Source of the DNA: Mycobacterium sp. IS-1264
GTDB lineage: Bacteria > Actinomycetota > Actinomycetes > Mycobacteriales > Mycobacteriaceae
Length of the DNA: 64,000 bases
Direction: 5' to 3'
NCBI RefSeq assembly: GCF_001954195.1
Contig: NZ_MBES01000008.1
Location: 1 to 64,000 of the forward strand
Shown here: one piece after another, positions 33,977-42,060 of the stretch
Layout: each line of letters begins with the position of its first letter
Numbering within the stretch: the stretch's first letter is position 1
Notes under the pieces: model-generated
The model's database searches: none
The model's input: only the letters and a program-made list of their open reading frames with translations
What the model was told of the DNA's origin: nothing
Made by a program: the position numbers and the translations under genes

Positions 33977-34507
33977 ATGTCACAGAATGAGGCCACCACC
34001 ATGTTGACCGCTGGCCCGGGACAGCTCCGTATGACCGGCATCGCGCCCCTGATCGCACGGTATGGTCTGGTCATAGTCCTGGCCTGGTTCGGCGCCATGA
34101 AGTTCACTTACTATGAATCCCACGGTATTTCACATTGGGTGGCCAACAGCCCCTTCTTGGGTTGGGTCTACAACGTCATATCCATAGATGCCTTTGGTCG
34201 ATTCAACGGATCAATCGAATTGATTATTGCGGCGCTGCTGGCCGTCAAACCCTGGTACCCGAAGGCTTCCGTGGTGGGCGGCATATTCGCCTCGCTGTTC
34301 TTCGTGACCACGCTGACTTTCATGATCACGACTCCCGGCGTCGGCGAGGCGTCTGCTGGGGGCTTCCCGATTTTGTCCGCCGACGGGGAATTCTTGATGA
34401 AGGACATCGCACTCATCGGCTTGGCGCTGTGGCTGCTGGCAGACGCGATCGACGCGACGCGTAGACAGGCGACGCTGGCCAAACAAATTGATACATCACG
34501 CCGATGA
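33977..34507 (+). CDS. DUF417/YkgB (RclC-like) inner-membrane protein
   Basis: A 176-residue four-helix membrane protein. Landmarks of the DUF417 family are LIARYGLVIVLAWFGAMKFT, WVANSPFLGWVYN, GSIELIIAALLAV, FVTTLTFMITTPG and GEFLMKDIALIGLALWLLAD. E. coli RclC, a member, belongs to the reactive-chlorine resistance operon rclABC. Here a disulfide-reductase flavoprotein follows, as RclA accompanies RclC, though the gene order is not the same. GAGAACGGGAG lies upstream of the ATG. The gene is headed by operator E. Confidence 0.82.
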   Translation: MSQNEATTMLTAGPGQLRMTGIAPLIARYGLVIVLAWFGAMKFTYYESHGISHWVANSPFLGWVYNVISIDAFGRFNGSIELIIAALLAVKPWYPKASVVGGIFASLFFVTTLTFMITTPGVGEASAGGFPILSADGEFLMKDIALIGLALWLLADAIDATRRQATLAKQIDTSRR

Positions 34508-34573
34508 AGTCGCCCATGCCGTTGAGATGAACCGACACAGCCTTTGCTCATCACCAATGGAAGACGCCGAGCA

Positions 34574-35983
34574 ATGAGCACACCAGTCTCCGGCCAGTAT
34601 GACCTGGTGGTCGTAGGCGCCGGCTCGGGCGGATACGTCGCCGGCATCCGCGCAGCCCAACTCGGCATGACCGTCGCGATCATCGAAGAACGCTACTGGG
34701 GCGGCGTCTGCCTCAACACGGGGTGTGTCCCGTCAAAAGCCTTGCTGCGCAATGCCGAGATCGCTTCCATCCTGACCCATCAGGCGGACGAGTTCGGTAT
34801 CTGCGGCGACATCAAGCTCGACTACGCCCGTGCCGTGTCGCGCAGCCGTGAAGTCGCCGACGCCCGGGTACGCGGCGTGCACTTCCTGATGCGTAAGAAC
34901 AAGATCACCGAAATCGACGGCCACGGCCGCTTCAGCGGCTCCAACACACTCGATGTACAGCTACGTGACGGCGGCACCACCAGCCTCCGCTTCGACAACG
35001 CCATCATCGCCACCGGCTCACGCGTGAAGATGCTGCCCGGGGTCACCCTCAGCGCCAACATCGTGACCTACGAACAGCAGATCATCGATGCAGCAATACC
35101 CGACTCAATGATCATCATCGGCGCCGGCGGAATCGGCATGGAATTCGCCTACATCCTCAACAGCTACGGCGTCGACGTCCAGATCCTCGAGTATGCCGAC
35201 CGCGCGCTACCCAACGAAGACGCCGACGTCTCAAAGGAACTGACCCGCCAGTATCGACGCCGCGGAATTCCCATTCAGACCAACACTCGGGTGGGCTCAG
35301 TGATCGATCATGGCGACCATGTCACCGTCACGCACACTGACCGCAACGGCCACGCCACGTCAGCCGACGCCGCCCGCGCGTTCATCTGTATCGGGTTTTG
35401 CCCCAACGTCGAAAAGCTCGGCCTCGACATGGTGGGCGTGCAACTTACAACAGGCGGGGCAATCGACATCGACGACTACATGCGCACGTCGGCCCCCCAC
35501 ATCTTCGCCATTGGCGACGTCACTGCCAAAGTGCAACTCGCCCATGTTGCCTCAGCCCAGGGAGTCATCGCCGCCGAAAGCATTGCCGGCGCTGCGACCA
35601 TGCCCTTGGACTACCGCATGATGCCGCGCGTGACATTCTGCCAACCCCAAGTCGCCAGCTTTGGCTACACCGAAGACCAGGCGCGCGCCAGCGGCCGCGA
35701 TATCCGAGTCGCCACGTTTCCCATGCAGGCCAGCGCCAAAGCGCACGGCCTGGGTGATCGGGCCGGCTTTATCAAACTCATCGCCGACGCTGCCCACGGC
35801 GAGCTCCTCGGAGCCCATCTCGTCGGTGCAGAAGTCAGCGAGCTACTCCCCGAACTGACCGCAGCCCAACTCTGGGACCTGACCGCCGCCGAGCTGGCCC
35901 GCAACGTGCACACCCACCCCACCCTCGGCGAGGGTCTGCAGGAATGCTTCCACGCTCTGACCGGCCACGCCATCAACCTCTGA
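34574..35983 (+). CDS. Dihydrolipoamide dehydrogenase-like flavoprotein disulfide reductase
   Basis: About 469 residues with all class-I features: LVVVGAGSGGYVAGIRAAQL, redox pair in GGVCLNTGCVPSKALLR, NAD motif IIIGAGGIGMEFAYIL, IFAIGDVTAKVQLAHVA, and the C-terminal HTHPTLGEGLQE with the catalytic His/Glu intact. It should therefore be a working disulfide or quinone reductase using NAD(P)H. By context it may be the RclA counterpart for the adjacent DUF417 protein. The internal ATG at 34574 was chosen because the Rossmann strand starts 9 residues later. Confidence 0.85.
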   Translation: MSTPVSGQYDLVVVGAGSGGYVAGIRAAQLGMTVAIIEERYWGGVCLNTGCVPSKALLRNAEIASILTHQADEFGICGDIKLDYARAVSRSREVADARVRGVHFLMRKNKITEIDGHGRFSGSNTLDVQLRDGGTTSLRFDNAIIATGSRVKMLPGVTLSANIVTYEQQIIDAAIPDSMIIIGAGGIGMEFAYILNSYGVDVQILEYADRALPNEDADVSKELTRQYRRRGIPIQTNTRVGSVIDHGDHVTVTHTDRNGHATSADAARAFICIGFCPNVEKLGLDMVGVQLTTGGAIDIDDYMRTSAPHIFAIGDVTAKVQLAHVASAQGVIAAESIAGAATMPLDYRMMPRVTFCQPQVASFGYTEDQARASGRDIRVATFPMQASAKAHGLGDRAGFIKLIADAAHGELLGAHLVGAEVSELLPELTAAQLWDLTAAELARNVHTHPTLGEGLQECFHALTGHAINL

Positions 35984-36005
35984 CGACACCGAAGGGAGGC
36001 ATGCT

Positions 36006-36104
36006 TTGCCGCACGACGCTCTAGAACTGGCCCACACCGCAGCAGTCATCCGGCATGCACTCGGCGCCCGTCCGCGGTCGAGCCAACGCATCGCCGCTGC
36101 CTGA
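36006..36104 (+). CDS. Possible 32-residue ORF between the flavoprotein genes
   Basis: TTG at 36006, seven bases after GGGAGG. The product starts LPHDALELAHTAAVIRHALG. Its stop TGA overlaps the ATG of the TrxB-like gene by one base (TGATG). The good Shine-Dalgarno and overlap favour translation, perhaps only as a leader for coupling. No family is recognised. Confidence 0.4.
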   Translation: MPHDALELAHTAAVIRHALGARPRSSQRIAAA

Positions 36105-37084
36105 TGGCCGACAAAACCCGGATTCGTGATGTCATCGTCGTCGGGTCGGGCGCAGCCGGATACACCGCTTCGATCTACACGGCTCGGGCCGGGCTGGACA
36201 CACTTGTCATCGAAGGCCATGAGCCCGGCGGTGCGCTCGTGAGCGCCGGGCGGGTAGACAACTACCCCGGTGTGAGTCCATTCGTCTCGGGTCCTGCGCT
36301 GGCTAATGCGATGCGGCGGCAAGCACAGCACTTCGGCGCCGAGTTGCGCCCTGGCTACGTAGACAGATTCGATCTCGACGACGAACCTAAGACGCTCGGC
36401 ACGAGCGATGCCCAGTACCGCGGCCGTACTGTGATCCTTGCCATGGGCTCGGCGCCCCGGCCCCTCGACGTGCCCGGCGAACGCGAGCTCCTCGGCCGCG
36501 GCGTAAGCACCAGCGCGAAACGAGACGGCGCAGAGTTCACTGGACGTGACGTCGCCGTCATCGGCGGCGGCGACGGTGCCGTAGAAGAGGCGCTTCACCT
36601 TGCGCCGCTGGCCCGATCCGTCACCGTAATCCACCATCATCACCGCCTACGAGCATCAGCCATCGCCGTCGCCCGCCTACAGGCACATACCAATGTCGCG
36701 ATCCTGACATCCACGGAAGTGCTAGCCGTAGACGGTGGCCAACACGTCAGGGGGCTGCGCATTCGCAACATGCGCCATGCCGGCGATTCCACTATCGCGG
36801 TTGCGGCTGTCTTCGTCGCTATCGGTCAGACGCCGTGCTCTGGTCGCTTGACCGGACTCGTAGACCTGGATGCCAGTGGCCACGTCCTGACCAAAGGCGA
36901 TACGACCCGTACCTCCGCGGAGGGCGTATTCGCTGCCGGCGACCTGATCGACCGCCGATACCGCCAAGCAGTCACCGCTGCGGCCAGCGGCTGTGCGGCC
37001 GCGCTCGATGCCCAGCGCTGGCTGAGCCAACTGCACTCTCCTCTGTCGGATTCCATTGCCAGGAAAGGAAAGATCCCGTCATGA
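36104..37084 (+). CDS. TrxB-like flavoprotein lacking the CxxC active site
   Basis: A 326-residue protein with the thioredoxin reductase layout: VIVVGSGAAGYTASIYTARAG, EPGGALVSAGRVDNYPGV, NADPH motif VAVIGGGDGAVEEAL, HHHHRLRAS and FAAGDLIDRRYRQAVTAAASG. The redox-active CATCDG segment is replaced by SAKRDG (Ser137 and Arg140 where cysteines belong), so it cannot reduce thioredoxin by the normal dithiol mechanism. It may be a ferredoxin/flavodoxin-NADP reductase-like or other NADPH flavoprotein, or a protein losing function. It overlaps the thioredoxin pseudogene by 4 bp. Confidence 0.85.
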   Translation: MADKTRIRDVIVVGSGAAGYTASIYTARAGLDTLVIEGHEPGGALVSAGRVDNYPGVSPFVSGPALANAMRRQAQHFGAELRPGYVDRFDLDDEPKTLGTSDAQYRGRTVILAMGSAPRPLDVPGERELLGRGVSTSAKRDGAEFTGRDVAVIGGGDGAVEEALHLAPLARSVTVIHHHHRLRASAIAVARLQAHTNVAILTSTEVLAVDGGQHVRGLRIRNMRHAGDSTIAVAAVFVAIGQTPCSGRLTGLVDLDASGHVLTKGDTTRTSAEGVFAAGDLIDRRYRQAVTAAASGCAAALDAQRWLSQLHSPLSDSIARKGKIPS

Positions 37085-37410
37085 TTCCGCCGCGGCCCAT
37101 CACCGTGAGCGATGCCTCGTTTACCACCGATGTCCTCGAAAGCCCCACACCGGTACTGGTTGATTTTGGGCTCCGTGGTGCGGTCAGTGTCGCGCTGGCG
37201 CGTCGATCCTTGAACAGCTCGCCATTGACCACGGGGATAAATTGACATTGACGAAACTCGATGTGGACGCAAACCACTGACTGCTCAACGGTTTCAGGTG
37301 GCGGCCATCCCCGCCCTGCTTGTCTTCAAAAGATGGCATACCGACCACCCGCCTGGCGGGGGCGCGCTCAAAGTCGGTGGTGCTCGACGTATGTGTTACT
37401 CGCGTTGGGC
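37081..37410 (+). pseudogene. trxA: Frameshifted thioredoxin gene
   Basis: The ATG overlaps the TrxB-like stop. Frame 1 gives ITVSDASFTTDVLESPTPVL then VDF. After one missing T near 37172 the next frame gives WAPWCGQC (the thioredoxin active-site motif with Q for P), ILEQLAIDHGDKL and TKLDVDAN. After a missing C near 37278 it gives LTAQRFQVAAIPALLVFK. After an extra A near 37331 it gives KDGIPTTRLAGARSKSVVLD. All three indels fall in short homopolymer runs, so sequencing error cannot be excluded; otherwise it is a typical trx gene of about 105 codons. Confidence 0.8.
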
Positions 37411-37430
37411 GTCAAAGTCACACCAACGGG

Positions 37431-38084
37431 TCAGTGTTCAGTGCTGCTGGACGGCGTAAATGGCGTTTCGTTCCGGATGGCCGCGACCGATTGTGCGTCC
37501 TCCATGGCGATCTGGCACGCGGCTTGAAGAACGCGTCGCGCCTCGTTGGCAGGAATGGCGACTGCGCCCGAGCGGTCGGCGAAGATATAGTCGCCCGGAT
37601 GGATTCCCACCCCCGCCAGGACCACCGAGCGGTTTGCCTCGTAAGGGGTAACCACGTCACCGCCCCAGCGCGTTGCCTCGCCTCGGCAATAGATGGCTAG
37701 GTCATATTGTGAGAGTTCAGCGAAGTCACGAAGTCGACCGTCCGTGAGAATGCCTGCAAGTCTATGGTTTTGGACACGCGACAGCTTCGTTCCGCCGCCA
37801 AGTGATGTGTCGGTGTATCCGTTACTCGCCAAGACGAGGACACGTCCTTCGGCGCCATCAGCGACAGCCTCATAGAAGAGCCGCTTGAAGTTGTAGCGTT
37901 CGGGGGCCAGCGCGGTTCGGCATGTCGGGAAGTAAGAGATTGTCACAGCCGGCCCAAAAAGCACGCGGCCGGGCGTGGGACTCACCAGATTGAGTAGATC
38001 ACAGCGATGTTGATGTAGTCGCCCCATCGCGTCCACCACATCAGCCGTACGGACACGATGAGCGAGCGTGTCGAGGGACTCCAT
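37431..38084 (-). CDS. RraA-family protein (HMG/CHA aldolase-like)
   Basis: About 217 residues of the RraA/4-hydroxy-4-methyl-2-oxoglutarate aldolase fold: VRTADVVDAMGRLHQHRCDL, GPAVTISYFP, the metal/substrate-binding loop LGGGTKLSRVQNHRLAGILTDGRLRD, GVGIHPGDYIFADRSGAVAI. Family members either cleave 2-oxoacids or, in E. coli RraA, inhibit RNase E; the intact GxxxxDGxxRD-like segment favours an aldolase. The ATG at 38084 overlaps the stop of the upstream gene by one base. It is last in the molybdo-oxidoreductase operon. Confidence 0.78.
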   Translation of the reverse strand: MESLDTLAHRVRTADVVDAMGRLHQHRCDLLNLVSPTPGRVLFGPAVTISYFPTCRTALAPERYNFKRLFYEAVADGAEGRVLVLASNGYTDTSLGGGTKLSRVQNHRLAGILTDGRLRDFAELSQYDLAIYCRGEATRWGGDVVTPYEANRSVVLAGVGIHPGDYIFADRSGAVAIPANEARRVLQAACQIAMEDAQSVAAIRNETPFTPSSSTEH

Positions 38085-38359
38085 CAGCGGGCCGGGATCG
38101 GGATACGCCAATACTGCGCGCCGCGCAGGTCGAGCCACACATCGGTCGGCGTTCGCACTAGCCGGGCCACGACGCTGTCGCAGTCCGGGCAGCGCACGAC
38201 AATGCCTGGGGCGCGGTGATAGACGTGAGTCTCGGCGAAGACCCCGACACGACCACATCCCGCACAAGTCAGCGTCGCGGTGGTGACATCGCATCCGAGC
38301 ACGTCCGCGAAGGCGCCCGCGGCGGCGTTCCCGTCGACATGCGTCTGTTCTGCCATCAT
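38084..38359 (-). CDS. DUF6510-type zinc-ribbon protein
   Basis: A 91-residue protein with CAGCGRVG and CPDCDSV as a four-cysteine zinc ribbon, DVWLDLRGAQYWRIP at the end and DGNAAAGAFADVLGCDVTTA at the start. This is the pattern of the DUF6510 family, which in actinobacteria commonly accompanies a molybdopterin oxidoreductase and an FNR-like reductase, as here. The role is unknown, perhaps in assembly of that enzyme. It is 10 bp downstream of the FNR gene. Confidence 0.75.
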   Translation of the reverse strand: MMAEQTHVDGNAAAGAFADVLGCDVTTATLTCAGCGRVGVFAETHVYHRAPGIVVRCPDCDSVVARLVRTPTDVWLDLRGAQYWRIPIPAR

Positions 38360-38369
38360 TCCTTCTTCC

Positions 38370-39113
38370 TCATGGGCCGCTCGGCCCGAACCGCTCGGTC
38401 CGGATCGCCGATGGCGAATGGCCCTCCTCGATTAGCATGGTCGTCACTGATTCCACGAATCCCGTTGGGCCGCAGACGTAGACGCGCAAGGCGTCGTCGG
38501 GTGTCCACCCGGGCACTGCGAGATCACCGCGGCCAACCCGGCCGGGCGGCCGGCCGGTCTGCTGGGGGGCTGCCCGGGTGTAGACCAGCACGACCTGCAG
38601 CCAGTCACAGTCGCGCTCGAGCTGGGCCAACTCTTGAGCGTAGTAGACGTCGGCGGGACTGCGCGCTGAGTAGACGAGCCGAAAGTCGGTGCTGCCCGCC
38701 ACTACCCGCTGTCGCAGCATCGCCATCAACGGCACAATTCCCGATCCGCCTGCAACCAACAGAATCCGGACCTCCTCGGCCGGCCGCCAAACAAACCAGC
38801 CGCCGATGGGTCCCCGAAGTTCGATCTCCTCGCCGGGGGCCACTGCCGTGAGATAGGGCGAGACCTCTCCGTCGGCTATCCGCTGCACGGTAAGCTCGAT
38901 GCGCTCGCAATCGGCCGGTCTGCTAAGCGAATAACTGCGTTGTGCACTGTACCCGTCCTCTGCGGTCAGCTTCAGATCAATGTGCTGGCCGGCCAAGTGG
39001 CCGCCCCAGCCCGACACGGCCAGCCCGATCGTTTGCGCAGACTCAGTCTCGGGTTCAGAGTCCACCACCCGCGCAACCCGCCACCGCAACTTGGCGATCA
39101 AACCATCGTCCAC
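38370..39113 (-). CDS. FNR-type NAD(P)H oxidoreductase
   Basis: A 247-residue ferredoxin-NADP reductase fold. The FAD-binding barrel has RSYSLSRPAD, the phosphate site ELRGPIGGWFVW, and the NAD domain VRILLVAGGSGIVPLMAMLR, LVYSARSPADVYYAQEL and YVCGPTGFVESV. It should pass electrons from NAD(P)H to the sulfite-oxidase-fold protein encoded 3 bp upstream. No iron-sulfur domain is attached. Confidence 0.85.
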   Translation of the reverse strand: MDDGLIAKLRWRVARVVDSEPETESAQTIGLAVSGWGGHLAGQHIDLKLTAEDGYSAQRSYSLSRPADCERIELTVQRIADGEVSPYLTAVAPGEEIELRGPIGGWFVWRPAEEVRILLVAGGSGIVPLMAMLRQRVVAGSTDFRLVYSARSPADVYYAQELAQLERDCDWLQVVLVYTRAAPQQTGRPPGRVGRGDLAVPGWTPDDALRVYVCGPTGFVESVTTMLIEEGHSPSAIRTERFGPSGP

Positions 39114-39116
39114 GGG

Positions 39117-39716
39117 TCAATCCCCGGCGTAGCGTTGTTCTCGCCACGGGTCACCGTAGCTGTGATAACCGAAACGCTCCCAGAATCCGGGTGTGTCGCT
39201 GTTGCGCAGCTCAATGGATCGCACCCACTTCGCAGACTTCCAAAAATACAGATGCGGCACCAGCAGCCGCGCCGGGCCACCGTGGACCGCGTTAAGCGGT
39301 GCGCCCTGGTAGGCGTAGACGATCCAAGCCTTCCCACCAAGAAGATCTGCCACCGGGATGTTGGTGGTGTAGCCGCCGTAGGAACGGACCAGTGCGAATT
39401 CGGCTGTGGTGTTAACCGATTCGAAAAGCGTGCCCAGCGAAACGCCTTCCCAAGCGGTATCCAGCTTGGACCACGTGGTGACGCAGTGAATGTCGACAAT
39501 GAGCCGCTCGCTGGGCAATAGCTTGAGTTGAGCCCAGGTCCATACGTGTTCGGCGCCACGCTCGTCGCGGATGGTGAACCGCCAATTGTCGATATCGATC
39601 CGTGGAGTCGGTCCTGCCTGCAGGACTGGAAAGTCCGCGGTCAGATGTTGACCGGGTGGCAGCTCGCGGGCCGTTTCAGTGCGGCGCCCGCGGAACCCTT
39701 TGTTAGCGATAGTCAT
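39117..39716 (-). CDS. Molybdopterin-dependent oxidoreductase (sulfite oxidase fold)
   Basis: A 199-residue single-domain protein of the Oxidored_molyb family. The molybdenum-ligating cysteine is in VDIHCVTTWSKLDTAWEGVS, followed by YGGYTTNIPVADLLGGKAWI, GGPARLLVPHLYFWKSAKWV and the C-terminal PGFWERFGYHSYGDPW. Relatives include MsrP (YedY), which repairs methionine sulfoxide, and small sulfite-oxidase-like enzymes. There is no Tat signal here, so it is probably cytoplasmic. It is paired with the FNR gene; the substrate is unproven. Confidence 0.83.
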   Translation of the reverse strand: MTIANKGFRGRRTETARELPPGQHLTADFPVLQAGPTPRIDIDNWRFTIRDERGAEHVWTWAQLKLLPSERLIVDIHCVTTWSKLDTAWEGVSLGTLFESVNTTAEFALVRSYGGYTTNIPVADLLGGKAWIVYAYQGAPLNAVHGGPARLLVPHLYFWKSAKWVRSIELRNSDTPGFWERFGYHSYGDPWREQRYAGD

Positions 39717-39889
39717 TGGTGTTCCGTTTCGTGGTACTGATCATTGCAACAAAGCCAGCGTTGTATGTCCGACTGAAGGACCGTCGGCTTCAAGGATGAC
39801 GGAGTCACCCAAGCGAACACGCGATGTGCTTTCTGGCGGCGAACAGCCCAGGCATTGCGCTGGCCGGAACGACAATGGTGTCGTGAATA

Positions 39890-41257
39890 TCATTCTGCCC
39901 CTGCTGCCTTCGGCAGGTGGACCGCTTTGTCTGCCGTGAATTGAGCATCGGCATCGCAAGCGAATCCCATCGACAACACCGTGCGGGGGAAGACGACGTC
40001 GGTAAGATATGCGAGTGCGACCGCCCACTGGTTGACGAGGCGCGGAAGCGCGTAAATGTGGTAGGCGCGGGCGACAATCTTGGCGGGATAGCCCGATAGC
40101 TGCACGCCTAGCGGGTTGGCTACGGCGTAGCGCGGACCCAAATCGACGACCATACCCTTGTCGCTGTGACGGTAGTCCCTCCGCTCGCCGTAGCCGAGAC
40201 TTGCGGCGACGTTGTGAGCCAACGTCTTACCTTGTCGGATCGCGTGCTGGGCGGTGGGCGGCGCGATCTTGCCGGGCTGGGTTAGGTCCGGAACGGCGGC
40301 GGCATCGCCAGCCGCAAACACGTCAGGGTGACCTGGTACCTGCAGATCGGTCTGCACCTTCAGCCGGCCCCGCTCGGTTTCCAATCCCAGTGTCGCGATC
40401 ATTGGTGACGGGGTCACGCCAGCTACCCACGCTACCGTATAAGTGTCGATCCGCGAATCATCAGTGAGCACAACATGATCGGCGTGAACCTCCTTGAGGG
40501 TAGTGCCCAGCCGGACCTCGATTCCGCGAGAGCGCAGCACACGCATCGCCGCGTCGCCGAGCTTCTGCCCCAGCTCGGGCATGACATGGTCGGCCAAGTC
40601 CAGTAGCACAAACCGCACCAAAGCCCGATCGAAGCCCATCTGCTTCGCCGCCGCATCGGCGAGCGCACGCAGCTGCGCCGTCAATTCGGAACCGGAGTAC
40701 GACGCACCGACAACGACAATCGTGCGTCGCGCGGCCGCACGCGCTTTGTTTTCGTCGACGCATGCCAGCTCCAACTGCTCGATCACACGATCACGCAAAT
40801 ACAGCGCCTCGGCCGTCGACTTCAGCCCGTGCGCGTATTTGGCCAAACCGGGCGTATCGAACAGCCGGGTCACCGACCCGGGTGTTAACACCAGCCGATC
40901 CCACGACAGCGTCCCTATGTGGCCCTCTGGATCGGTGAACGAGAGGACACGCCGGTCGAAGTCAACCCTGTCGACCCGGCCGCGCACCGCCTGCACGCCC
41001 TTGAGCGTTCCGGCCAAAGGAACACAGACAAACCGCGGGTCGACTAGCCCGCCGGCAACGTCCGCCAGCAATGGCGTGTACTGCAGGTAATCGACCGGCG
41101 AAACAACGATCACCTTGACATCCGAGGCGCGCGCCCTGTCTAACCGTCGCGCTAGCCGCCGCGCGCATTCGAAAGCGGCGAACCCGCTGCCGACGATCAC
41201 CACCGAGCTGGCCGATTCCGCCTCCTCCGGTTGACGGTGAAGTGGGACCGCCTTCAT
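39890..41257 (-). CDS. Type II NADH dehydrogenase-like flavoprotein
   Basis: A 455-residue NDH-2 family protein. FAD motif SSVVIVGSGFAAFECARRLA, quinone-side DYLQYTPLLADVAGG, NADH motif IVVVGASYSGSELTAQLRAL, HPDVFAAGDAAAVPD, and a C-terminal hydrophobic/amphipathic region that would attach it to the membrane. It would oxidise NAD(P)H and reduce menaquinone or another acceptor without proton pumping. Operator F lies about 140 bp upstream. The sulfite-oxidase-like operon follows after 173 bp. Confidence 0.83.
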   Translation of the reverse strand: MKAVPLHRQPEEAESASSVVIVGSGFAAFECARRLARRLDRARASDVKVIVVSPVDYLQYTPLLADVAGGLVDPRFVCVPLAGTLKGVQAVRGRVDRVDFDRRVLSFTDPEGHIGTLSWDRLVLTPGSVTRLFDTPGLAKYAHGLKSTAEALYLRDRVIEQLELACVDENKARAAARRTIVVVGASYSGSELTAQLRALADAAAKQMGFDRALVRFVLLDLADHVMPELGQKLGDAAMRVLRSRGIEVRLGTTLKEVHADHVVLTDDSRIDTYTVAWVAGVTPSPMIATLGLETERGRLKVQTDLQVPGHPDVFAAGDAAAVPDLTQPGKIAPPTAQHAIRQGKTLAHNVAASLGYGERRDYRHSDKGMVVDLGPRYAVANPLGVQLSGYPAKIVARAYHIYALPRLVNQWAVALAYLTDVVFPRTVLSMGFACDADAQFTADKAVHLPKAAGAE

Positions 41258-41393
41258 ATCTCATCTCCTGTTTGGCATTCGGGTATTCACATGGTGTCTG
41301 GAATCGGTTGCACGAGGTCGTGGTATCCCTTGGTGGCCACGGCGTCCTGGATTGCGGCGTGGTAGACAGCTGTGGAGAGCATCGCCCGACACT

Positions 41394-41435
41394 GGTCCAT
41401 CTGTCATCGCCCCTCAATACGATTCACCCGGGTGA
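41394..41435 (-). promoter_or_regulatory. Composite GGGTGA operator, site F
   Basis: Minus-strand reading: a perfect TCACCCGGGTGA, 11 bp, GGGCGATGAC, AG, then a degenerate last half-site (ATGGACC). It precedes the NDH-2-like gene. Confidence 0.7.
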
Positions 41436-41535
41436 TAAGTCTCAAGCTGCGACCGCACCATCGGATGCGCTGCCCGCGCCCTGACCGGCGCATGCTTCGG
41501 GAACCCTCAGCAGCTGAGCCGTGTCGTGCGATGAA

Positions 41536-42060
41536 TCATGCTCTCGCGGGGTGCAATTGCGCCGCACCGAAGGACACACTGAAGCGCTCGCACCATAGGA
41601 CAACGCTGCTGAGCACGTCGGCGTCGTTGGGCACGGCGTAACCGGCGTTACCCCGATTGGCACGCAGGCGGCCGAGGTCTATGTGGGTGCTGTGTGCAAA
41701 CTTTCGCCATGGGAACCTGGCGTGGTCGACTGGTGTGTCGCTAAGCCATACGCGCAGTCGAGGCCCCAAAGTGGTGCGCAGATTTTCCAGCCGCAGAATC
41801 TGTGCCCCATCACCCACGGTCATGAGGCGTGCAACTCCGCTGGTTCGGTGGATGTGACCGGTAAATTCGCCACAACGGGTGGTCTGTGCTCCTGGCGGCG
41901 GCCTTTCATCCGCGGTAGTCCTTATCAACAACTTCCACGGCTGCAGCCACCACAGGACCACAGGCAGTCCGACGAGGGCGATCGCTCGTCGATCGTCGCG
42001 ATGCGGCATCAACCACCAACAGAACCACACAGCCCTCGTCAGCCTGATTAGTCCGTGCAT
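41536..42060 (-). CDS. Membrane-anchored DM13-domain protein
   Basis: A 174-residue protein with one N-terminal hydrophobic helix (AIALVGLPVVLWWLQPW). The rest is a DM13 domain: GEFTGHIHRTSGVARLM, ILRLENLRTTLGPRLRVWLS, HIDLGRLRANRGNAGYAVP and VVLWCERFSVSFGAAQL. The buried cysteine (WCERF) is the family's conserved one. DM13 is thought to serve in redox or electron transfer at the membrane. Its start overlaps the lpdA stop by one base, so it is the third gene of the site G operon. Confidence 0.8.
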   Translation of the reverse strand: MHGLIRLTRAVWFCWWLMPHRDDRRAIALVGLPVVLWWLQPWKLLIRTTADERPPPGAQTTRCGEFTGHIHRTSGVARLMTVGDGAQILRLENLRTTLGPRLRVWLSDTPVDHARFPWRKFAHSTHIDLGRLRANRGNAGYAVPNDADVLSSVVLWCERFSVSFGAAQLHPARA

